Assembly: GCF_025755255.1 (NCBI RefSeq)
Contig: NZ_JALIEB010000002.1
Span: forward strand, 225,282 to 289,281
Source of the DNA: Roseobacter sinensis
GTDB lineage: Bacteria; Pseudomonadota; Alphaproteobacteria; Rhodobacterales; Rhodobacteraceae
Length of the DNA: 64,000 nt
Direction: 5' to 3'
The position numbers were made by a program, and so were the translations under genes. Shown one piece after another: positions 58,239 through 64,000 of this stretch. Position 1 is the first letter of the stretch; every line of letters begins with the position of its first letter. The notes beneath the pieces were generated by a model. The model was not told where the DNA came from, ran no database searches, and worked only from the letters and a program-made list of their open reading frames with translations.

Positions 58239-58273
58239 AGAAGGGCCGGTCGCGGTGACCGGCCCTTCCTTTA
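58239..58273 (+). terminator. Intrinsic terminator of phaAB
   Basis: GAAGGGCCGGTC (58239-58251 region) pairs with GACCGGCCCTTC (58257-58268), a 12-bp stem with a 5-nt loop, followed by CTTTAT. It may also stop the small minus-strand gene. Confidence 0.85.
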
Positions 58274-58296
58274 TCCCGTAAGATCGCTGCAGCCGA

Positions 58297-58410
58297 TCAG
58301 CGGGAAGTGGAAAACAACCAATGCCAGGCGTTTTTCATGGCCTGTGCACGCTCTTCATGCGCGCGTTGCATGGCGTTGCGTGTGTCGCGACGGGTCGTTG
58401 CTTCGAACAT
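58297..58410 (-). CDS. 37-residue small basic helical protein
   Basis: MFEATTRRDTRNAMQRAHEE is followed by RAQAMKNAWHWLFSTSR. It has a near-ideal ribosome binding site (AAGGAGCCCGCC before the ATG), an Arg/Ala-rich amphipathic helix and a Trp-Phe end. The plus-strand phaAB terminator lies directly beyond its stop. I believe similar short proteins occur in other Rhodobacteraceae, but cannot verify this here. Function unknown; it may contact a membrane or nucleic acid. Confidence 0.65.
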   Translation of the reverse strand: MFEATTRRDTRNAMQRAHEERAQAMKNAWHWLFSTSR

Positions 58411-58523
58411 GGCGGGCTCCTTACCTGCGAAAGCTCATTTGATCTGATACCGTTATGACATTCGCTAACAAAGCTGACAAACGAGACTTTCCACGCCCTC
58501 AGTTAAGCTGTATTTAAGTGACT

Positions 58524-59468
58524 ATGGTTAACAGATTACCTCCCCTCACAGCTCTGCGTGCCTTCGAGGCCGCCGCACGGCATATGTCTTTTGCCAAGGC
58601 CGCCGACGAGCTTGCCGTCACACCCGCTGCGCTCAGTTTTCAGATCAAGTCGCTCGAAGAACATCTGGGCGCACCGCTTTTCCGGCGACTGAACCGCGCT
58701 GTCGAACTGACAGAAGCGGGCAAGACCCTCGCCCCGGGAGTGGCAGAGGGCTTTCAGACGCTGGCGAACGCCTGGCGGGGCACGCAGCGTCTGCAAGACG
58801 ATCAGTCACTCACGGTGACCGCAGGCCCCGCCTTTACCGCAAAATGGCTCGCACCGCGTCTATACGAATTTGCGCAGGCACACCCCGAGATCGAGCTGCG
58901 ATTCTCGGCATCGTTGCGGATCATGGATTTCGGGCGGGATGCGATCGATGTCGCGATCCGCTTCGGCAAGGATGGCGGCGACGGGCTCTACTGTCTTCCG
59001 CTGGCGGAGGAATGGGTGGCTCCGGTGATGACCCCGACATTGGCCGAGCGCTTCCCCGACCCCCAAAGCCTGATCGAGGCCCCGCTCATCTTCGACGATT
59101 CGATCAGGTTTCTGGACCCGCCGTGCGGCTGGGCGGAGTGGTTCGCCGCCGTGGGGATCGATTTCGACCCGACCCATGGCCCCCGCTTCAGCCAGGCCGA
59201 TCACGCTGTCGATGCCGCGCTCGCGGGCGTTGGGGTGGTGCTGGGGCGGCGCGCATTGGTGGTCAAGGACATCGACGAGGGCCGTCTCGTCACGCCCTAT
59301 GGTGTCGCCCTCTCCACCGGGGCGAAGTTCCGCTTTCTCTGCCCAGACGGCAGCGAGACCCGCCCGCATGTCAAAGCCTTTCGTGACTGGATGCTGAGTG
59401 AGATCGACAAAACAACGCATATCACTGAGGGTTTGCAGCTTGTCGAACCCGGCGCGCGGATAGCATGA
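58524..59468 (+). CDS. LysR family transcriptional regulator (GcvA-like)
   Basis: A 314-residue LTTR. The N-terminal winged helix (LPPLTALRAFEAAARHMSFA, AKAADELAVTPAALSFQIKS, LEEHLGAPLFRR) is of the GcvA/AmpR type; the effector domain begins near residue 90 (LTVTAGPAFTAKWLAPRLYE). It overlaps the following EamA exporter gene by four bases (ATGA), so it may regulate that transporter; the ligand is unknown. ATG 58524 is used; GTG 58518 is two codons earlier. Confidence 0.93.
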   Translation: MVNRLPPLTALRAFEAAARHMSFAKAADELAVTPAALSFQIKSLEEHLGAPLFRRLNRAVELTEAGKTLAPGVAEGFQTLANAWRGTQRLQDDQSLTVTAGPAFTAKWLAPRLYEFAQAHPEIELRFSASLRIMDFGRDAIDVAIRFGKDGGDGLYCLPLAEEWVAPVMTPTLAERFPDPQSLIEAPLIFDDSIRFLDPPCGWAEWFAAVGIDFDPTHGPRFSQADHAVDAALAGVGVVLGRRALVVKDIDEGRLVTPYGVALSTGAKFRFLCPDGSETRPHVKAFRDWMLSEIDKTTHITEGLQLVEPGARIA

Positions 59469-60349
59469 GCCGCGTACAGGCCACGGGGGTGGGGTTCGTT
59501 GCGGTGCTCCTCTGGGCACTGCTGGCGCTTCTCACCGTGCGCTCTGCGCCCGTCCCGCCTCTGTTGCTGAACACGATCTGTTTTGCCATCGGCGGCACTT
59601 GCGGGCTGATCTGGACGTTTCTTTCGGGTGGACTCGGCGTGTTGCGGCGCGTGCCTCGGCGGGTTTACGTCTTTGGAACGCTTGGCCTTTTTGGCTATCA
59701 CGCGCTCTATTTTTCAGCGCTGCGGCTCGCCCCTGCCGCGGAAGCGGGGCTGATCGCCTATCTCTGGCCGCTGCTTATCGTGCTGTTCTCGGGCCTGCTG
59801 CCCGGGGAGAGGCTGCGGCGTGGGCACGTGATCGGCGCGATTGCGGGTTTTGCGGGGGCCGCACTGATCATCTCGGGCGCAGGCCAGGGGTTCGAGGCAC
59901 GGCATCTGCCCGGCTATGCACTGGCGCTCATCTGTGCGCTGACCTGGTCGGGATACTCGGTCCTGTCCCGGGTTGTCGGGGACGCCCCGACACAATCCGT
60001 CACTCTCTTCTGCCTGGGTGCGGCCGCCTTGTCTCTGCCCCTGCACCTTGCCTTTGAGCAGACGGTGCTGCCGACCAGTGCGACAGCCTGGGCGGCCACC
60101 GTCCTGCTTGGCCTCGGACCGGTTGGCCTTGCGTTTTTCGTCTGGGATATCGGTGTGAAGCGCGGCGACATTCAGCTGCTGGGTGCTGCATCCTATGCAG
60201 CACCGCTTCTGTCGACGGGCATTCTCGTTATTGCGGGTGCCGCGCCGGTTTCGGCAACCTTGGGTCTCGCGGCACTGCTGATCACGGGCGGGGCGGCAGT
60301 GGCCGCCTACGCCAGTTTTGGATCGAGCGCTAACTCGACAAACGCGTGA
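59465..60349 (+). CDS. EamA family (DMT) transporter, YddG-like
   Basis: A 294-residue inner-membrane protein with about ten TMs in two EamA halves. FGTLGLFGYHALYFSALRLA and AGLIAYLWPLLIVLFSGLLP match the aromatic amino-acid exporter subgroup (YddG). It is co-translated with the LysR gene and probably controlled by it. The last 20 bp overlap the convergent DUF465 gene. Confidence 0.9.
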   Translation: MSRVQATGVGFVAVLLWALLALLTVRSAPVPPLLLNTICFAIGGTCGLIWTFLSGGLGVLRRVPRRVYVFGTLGLFGYHALYFSALRLAPAAEAGLIAYLWPLLIVLFSGLLPGERLRRGHVIGAIAGFAGAALIISGAGQGFEARHLPGYALALICALTWSGYSVLSRVVGDAPTQSVTLFCLGAAALSLPLHLAFEQTVLPTSATAWAATVLLGLGPVGLAFFVWDIGVKRGDIQLLGAASYAAPLLSTGILVIAGAAPVSATLGLAALLITGGAAVAAYASFGSSANSTNA

Positions 60350-60494
60350 TTTCTTCCTTGAGGCGGAGTTTCTGCTTTTTCAGGTCGGCGATTGCAAGAT
60401 CGTCCATCCCGGGCGATCGCTGCGCCTCTTCGACGGCTTCGCTCAGGGACTGATGCTTCTTTTTCAGCTGGTCGACATGTGCAGTGACGCTCAT
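60330..60494 (-). CDS. YdcH/DUF465 family small protein
   Basis: A 54-residue helical protein: MSVTAHVDQLKKKHQSLSEA, then a turn, then LAIADLKKQKLRLKEEITRL. This is the DUF465 pattern of two helices with a basic second helix. AGGAGGA lies five bases before the ATG. It overlaps the EamA gene tail by 20 bp. A longer relative is at 12164-12388. Role unknown. Confidence 0.85.
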   Translation of the reverse strand: MSVTAHVDQLKKKHQSLSEAVEEAQRSPGMDDLAIADLKKQKLRLKEEITRLSS

Positions 60495-60605
60495 TCATTC
60501 CTCCTGTTGCAACGGTACGACGTCGAGTGAATCACAGATGGTGATTCTAGTCACGCCGCACAAGCAGCATGAGCGCGATACCCGTTAAAATTGTGTTAAC
60601 GACGA

Positions 60606-61346
60606 CTAGAATTCTAGCGCGGCGCCATCCCGCAACACTGCTTTGACCTGCGGGCAGTAGTCCTCGGCATCGCGTGTGTGGCAGGCGCCGAGGTGCAAAA
60701 CGAGGGGCGCGTGCAGCTTGAATGCCCCGCGTCCGTTCTTGCGCGCACGCACGATCACGCGCTCGGCCATCCGCCCGGCGCGCGCCGAGAGCGGCAGCAC
60801 TTCGATACTGCCCATGCCACCGGGCCAGGCACCGAGGATCTCGGGCAGCCGTTCGGCACGGTGGATGATATGCGCATATCCTTTTGGTTTCAGACGCTTG
60901 GCCGCAACACGCACCCATTCGGCCAAAGGCGCGCTCTCGCCATGCGCGGCCTCCCGGCCGGCGTCAAATGCCGCGCGGCTCGCAGCCCGATTGAAGTAGG
61001 GCGGATTGGTCAGCACGTGGTCGAACTGGCGCTGGCGCAAATCCAAAGGCAGATCGCTGATATCCGCCGTAATCACCTCGACCCTGTCACCAGCGTTGCG
61101 CCGGGCCAGCATCGCGTAGTCTTCCTGCACTTCGACCCCGGTCAGGGACAGGCCGGGGACGCGGGCGGACAGGCACAAAATCGCCGCTCCGACCCCGCAG
61201 CCCAGATCCAGCACCGACTGGCCGGGCGTGGCAGCGACACTCGCTGCCAGAAGCACCGGATCGACACCCGCCCGATAGCCCACCCGCGGCTGATAAAGCT
61301 GCACCCGCCCGCCCAGAAACGCATCCCTGGTGAGGTTGTCGGTCAT
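60606..61346 (-). CDS. tRNA1(Val) adenine-N6 methyltransferase-like (TrmN6) protein
   Basis: A 246-residue class I methyltransferase. LYQPRVGYRAGVDPVLLAAS is typical of the YfiC/TrmN6 family, SAM motif VLDLGCGVGAAIL follows, and DHVLTNPPYF is the NPPY amino-methyltransferase motif. TrmN6 methylates A37 of tRNA1(Val); related bacterial proteins may have other targets. It overlaps the DUF2007 gene by four bases. Confidence 0.88.
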   Translation of the reverse strand: MTDNLTRDAFLGGRVQLYQPRVGYRAGVDPVLLAASVAATPGQSVLDLGCGVGAAILCLSARVPGLSLTGVEVQEDYAMLARRNAGDRVEVITADISDLPLDLRQRQFDHVLTNPPYFNRAASRAAFDAGREAAHGESAPLAEWVRVAAKRLKPKGYAHIIHRAERLPEILGAWPGGMGSIEVLPLSARAGRMAERVIVRARKNGRGAFKLHAPLVLHLGACHTRDAEDYCPQVKAVLRDGAALEF

Positions 61347-61558
61347 GTCCCCAGCGGGATGTCATTGTCCAGCATCACGCGCGCCGCGATCTCGTGATCT
61401 TCGGTCCGCACCATCAATCTGCGCGGGAAGATTCCGATGCCGCCTTCGAGCACGCTCATGTTTACGTCCACCTCAAAGCAGTCTATATCCTCGCCTTGGA
61501 GAAGGGCCGTGGCAAAGGCGATGACGGTGGGGTCTGTGCTGCGCAAAAGTTCCTTCAT
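61343..61558 (-). CDS. DUF2007 domain-containing protein
   Basis: A 71-residue protein with the DUF2007 signal-transducing PII-like fold: DPTVIAFATALLQGEDIDCF, then NMSVLEGGIGIFPRRLMV and VMLDNDIPLG. It is usually encoded next to the TrmN6-type gene in roseobacters, as here (ATGA overlap). Role unknown. It is divergent from the polyprenyl synthase gene with a 55-bp gap. Confidence 0.9.
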   Translation of the reverse strand: MKELLRSTDPTVIAFATALLQGEDIDCFEVDVNMSVLEGGIGIFPRRLMVRTEDHEIAARVMLDNDIPLGT

Positions 61559-61613
61559 ATCAGGGATGTAAGGGCAAGCCGGCAGCGATGTCGAGCCTGC
61601 AAACGGGAAGTTG

Positions 61614-62615
61614 ATGCCGAATACCGAGAATTCGCAAAAGCCGCACGACCGGATGGCGGCCTATCTGGCGGCTGATCTGGAGGCGGTGAACGCGCTGATC
61701 CGCACCCGCATGGCGTCCGAGCACGCCCCGCGCATCCCGGAGGTGACGGCGCATCTGGTCGAAGCGGGGGGCAAACGGCTGCGCCCGATGCTGACCCTCG
61801 CGGCGGCGCATCTCTGCGGCTATGAGGGCCGCTTTCATATCAACCTCGCCGCAACCGTGGAATTCATCCACACGGCGACGCTGCTGCATGACGACGTGGT
61901 CGATGAAAGCGGACAGCGGCGCGGCCGTCCAACGGCGAACCTTTTGTGGGACAACAAATCCTCCGTTCTCGTGGGCGACTATCTCTTCTCGCGCAGCTTC
62001 CAGTTGATGGTCGAGACCGGGTCCTTGCAGGTTCTCGACATCCTGTCGAACGCCTCCGCCACTATCGCGGAGGGCGAAGTCCTGCAACTGACGGCGAGCC
62101 AGGATCTGCGCACCACCGAAGAGATTTACATGCAGGTGATCCGCGGCAAGACGGCGGCTCTGTTCTCGGCGGCGACGGAGGTCGGCGGCGTGATCGCAGG
62201 CGCGCCCGATGCCCATGTGCGGGCTCTTTTCGATTACGGGGATGCGCTGGGGATCGCCTTCCAGATCGTCGACGATTTGCTGGATTTCCAAGGCGATCCG
62301 AATGCCATCGGCAAGAACCTCGGAGACGACTTCCGCGAACGCAAGCTGACCCTGCCGCTGCTGAAGGCGGTGGCGCAGGCAGACGCGGAAGAGCGCGCGT
62401 TCTGGGAGCGCACCATCGAGAAGGGTAAGCAGACCGACGATGATCTTGAAGCCGCGCAGGCCTTGCTGCGGAAATACGATGCGCTGACGGATACGGCGGC
62501 GGCGGCCCGGGATTGGGCGGCCAAGGCGCGGGCGGCGCTCGCCCCCCTGCCCGCCCATGCGATCAAGGACATGCTCGAGGATCTCGCCGACTATGTGGTC
62601 GAGCGGATCAATTGA
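61614..62615 (+). CDS. Polyprenyl diphosphate synthase (long-chain, ubiquinone side chain)
   Basis: A 333-residue trans-prenyltransferase that elongates FPP/GGPP with IPP units. It has GGKRLRPML, first Asp-rich motif LLHDDVVDESGQRRG (DDxxD), GDYLFSRSF, and second motif FQIVDDLLDF (DDxxD) followed by GDPNAIGKNLGDD. Chain length is probably C50 (alphaproteobacterial ubiquinone-10), not shown by sequence alone. Start ATG 61614. It ends 8 bp inside the convergent ispE, so two isoprenoid genes meet tail to tail. Confidence 0.95.
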   Translation: MPNTENSQKPHDRMAAYLAADLEAVNALIRTRMASEHAPRIPEVTAHLVEAGGKRLRPMLTLAAAHLCGYEGRFHINLAATVEFIHTATLLHDDVVDESGQRRGRPTANLLWDNKSSVLVGDYLFSRSFQLMVETGSLQVLDILSNASATIAEGEVLQLTASQDLRTTEEIYMQVIRGKTAALFSAATEVGGVIAGAPDAHVRALFDYGDALGIAFQIVDDLLDFQGDPNAIGKNLGDDFRERKLTLPLLKAVAQADAEERAFWERTIEKGKQTDDDLEAAQALLRKYDALTDTAAAARDWAAKARAALAPLPAHAIKDMLEDLADYVVERIN

Positions 62616-63447
62616 GCACGGTGGGCACGCACCACCAGTCCGGGTGCCGCGTGGCAAGAGCTTTTGCAGCGGTCTGCGCATCGGACATGGACGGGTAGAG
62701 GCCAAAACAGGTCGAGCCTGAGCCGGACATCCGGACCAGAAGAACCTCATCCGTCTCGGCAAGGGCTGAACAGACGTCACCAATGGCAGGCGCCAGCTGT
62801 CGCGCCGCCCCCTCCAGGTCATTGCGCTGCGCCGCCAGCCAGTCGATCCAGATGCGGTCACCGGAGCCTGCGGCGGGCAAGTCCGGCATCGGCGGATTGT
62901 CCTTCACCACCAGGTTCTGAAACACGGTCGGGGTCGCAATATGAACGCCGGGATTCACAAGCACGGCAAAGAACGACATCACATCCGCTGCAGGTGCGAT
63001 CTGATCGCCGATCCCGAGCATCCGGGCGGCCCGGCCAAACTGGCAGACCGGCACATCCGCCCCAAGTGACACCGCACCGTCCTGGACGCCAAGCGCCCTC
63101 AGAACAGCCCCCGCATCTGCCGACCCGCCGCCAATGCCGCCGCCATGCGGCAGGTGCTTCTCCAGTCGGATATGACCGCACCAGCCCGCCAGTTCCGCGG
63201 CCTGCCAGACGAGATTGCGCGCATCAGACGGCACGCCGGGCGCGAAGGGGCCCGCGATCTCCAGCATCAGGTCGCTCCCTGGTGTCAGCCAGAGCCGGTC
63301 GCCCACAGCAGCAAAGACCACCAAACTGTCGAGCAGGTGATACCCGTCATTCCTTTGGCCGGTGACATGCAGCGTGAGGTTGATCTTGGCCGGGGCAAAG
63401 CAACGGATCGTCCCGTCCGGCAAAGTCGGGTCAGTTTTCTCGGGCAA
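62608..63447 (-). CDS. ispE: 4-diphosphocytidyl-2-C-methyl-D-erythritol kinase
   Basis: IspE phosphorylates CDP-ME in the MEP isoprenoid pathway. The GHMP kinase has CFAPAKINLTLHVTGQRNDG, the ATP-binding PHGGGIGGGSADAGAV and the C-terminal RMSGSGSTCFGLY. There is no ATG near the family start; TTG 63447 (after GGAG at moderate spacing) gives 279 residues, while TTG 63423, GTG 63465 and TTG 63501 are alternatives. The start overlaps the upstream TPR gene. Confidence 0.92.
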   Translation of the reverse strand: MPEKTDPTLPDGTIRCFAPAKINLTLHVTGQRNDGYHLLDSLVVFAAVGDRLWLTPGSDLMLEIAGPFAPGVPSDARNLVWQAAELAGWCGHIRLEKHLPHGGGIGGGSADAGAVLRALGVQDGAVSLGADVPVCQFGRAARMLGIGDQIAPAADVMSFFAVLVNPGVHIATPTVFQNLVVKDNPPMPDLPAAGSGDRIWIDWLAAQRNDLEGAARQLAPAIGDVCSALAETDEVLLVRMSGSGSTCFGLYPSMSDAQTAAKALATRHPDWWCVPTVLN

Positions 63448-64000
63448 GATGCAAGGGCTCCGCACCTTCTTCTGCCAACACAGCGTCGAGCCCGACCTCA
63501 AGCTTGCGGCGAATGCGCTCCGGCTTGGCCTCGCTCATCGGGTCGTTCTTGTCGACGAAGGAGAGTGCCCGTTGCCACTGGAATTCCGCCTCGCGCTTGC
63601 GCCCGACCGCCCAGTAGACATCGCCCAGGTGGTCGTTGACCACGGGATCGACCGCCATCAGCTCCACTGCGCGTTCCATATGCGGCACTGCTTCTTCGTA
63701 GCGGCCAAGCCGGTAGAGCGCCCAGCCAAGCGAGTCGATGATATAGCCGCTGTCGGGGCTGGCCGCTACGGCGCGCTCGATCATCTCGAGCGCCTCTTCA
63801 AGCTTGATCTGTTTTTCCACCAGAGAGTAGCCGAGATAATTCAGCACCTGCGGCTGGCCGGGGTTGATCTCCAACGCGGCGCGGAAGTCAGCCTCGGCCT
63901 CCTCCCAATTGCCCTGCCGCTCATGCGAGATCGCCCGCGCGTAGTAGAGGAACCAGCTCGGCCCGCCGTGGTCCTCCACGAGGGCTGCGGCCCGGTTGTA
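63431..64000 (-). CDS. Tetratricopeptide-repeat protein, C-terminal part (cut by window edge)
   Basis: The frame is open to the right window edge, so the N-terminus is missing. The visible 189 residues hold at least four TPR units (YYARAISHERQGNWEEAEAD; VLNYLGYSLVEKQIKLEEAL; IIDSLGWALYRLGRYEEAVP; VNDHLGDVYWAVGRKREAEF), a protein-interaction solenoid. Such proteins next to ispE in Rhodobacteraceae are exported TPR proteins of unknown role. Its 3' end overlaps the ispE start by about 17 bp. Confidence 0.88.
   Translation of the reverse strand, partial: YNRAAALVEDHGGPSWFLYYARAISHERQGNWEEAEADFRAALEINPGQPQVLNYLGYSLVEKQIKLEEALEMIERAVAASPDSGYIIDSLGWALYRLGRYEEAVPHMERAVELMAVDPVVNDHLGDVYWAVGRKREAEFQWQRALSFVDKNDPMSEAKPERIRRKLEVGLDAVLAEEGAEPLHLAREN

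Noticed and set aside
60547-60605. Short hydrophobic minus-strand tail (VVNTILTGIALMLLVRRD) after the trmN6-like gene
   Set aside because: Looks like a membrane peptide, but no ATG, GTG or TTG start with a ribosome binding site is available in frame.

Overview
The window looks like part of the chromosome of a marine Rhodobacteraceae (Roseobacter-group alphaproteobacterium). This is inferred from gene content and the high GC, not from a database search. Typical family signatures include a fused ATP sulfurylase/APS kinase, the DUF1150-Hsp20 pair, YbjN beside ProC, DUF2125 beside an extensin-like protein, a VPLPA-CTERM protein and a split atpHAGDC operon. No rRNA, tRNA, CRISPR array, transposase or intact prophage was recognised. 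Most of the window is dense housekeeping sequence with many 1-14 bp gene overlaps.

Layout. 1-5.8 kb: proC start (cut by the window edge), ybjN, ubiK, then lgt-midA-pgeF in an ATGA-overlapping operon. A 650 bp gene-poor stretch follows, then a Hint-domain protein lacking its catalytic cysteine and an Lrp regulator. 6-14 kb: trxB, a cytochrome P450, sat/cysC, a PhzF protein, hsp20-DUF1150 (with a sigma32-like promoter), DUF465 and purE-purK. 14-21 kb: a lone phnM with an overlapping secreted lipase-like hydrolase, an EamA transporter, and two related histidine kinases beside a CheY/Rcp-type response regulator. 21-23.3 kb: groES-groEL with a textbook CIRCE operator. 23.3-31.6 kb: DUF2161, ppaC, a HAD hydrolase, maoC, ribF, ycgN-like, threonine aldolase, an alpha/beta hydrolase, a DsbA-type isomerase and prs. 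31.8-35.1 kb: a PQQ sugar dehydrogenase-like protein co-transcribed with a di-haem cytochrome c, and a repeat protein with a strict 19-residue period. 35.3-40.4 kb: atpC-D-G-[small zinc-ribbon/TM gene]-A-H. 40.7-48.7 kb: methyltransferase, gloB, clpA, a MotA/MotB-like stator pair whose B subunit has a very long coiled coil, and chaC. 48.7-55 kb: DUF2125, extensin-like, tyrA-hisC, VPLPA-CTERM, methyltransferase and rpsD. 55-64 kb: EAL phosphodiesterase, phaA-phaB, a 37-residue small protein, LysR-EamA, DUF465, trmN6-like, DUF2007, polyprenyl diphosphate synthase, ispE and a TPR protein cut by the window edge.

How genes fit together. Several blocks are functional units: F1-ATP synthase, the chaperonin and small heat-shock genes under heat-type control, purine (purEK, prs) and aromatic/histidine-type amino-acid steps (tyrA, hisC), PHB precursor synthesis (phaAB), and isoprenoid supply (ispE convergent with a polyprenyl synthase). 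The least explained items are the Cys-rich membrane microprotein inserted between atpA and atpG (lower GC, excellent ribosome binding site), the stator-like pair, the 19-residue repeat protein, the degenerate Hint protein, the phaA-phaB dyad and a dispersed repeat that supplies stop codons. Function statements rest on recognised motifs and family knowledge; no alignment or search was run.
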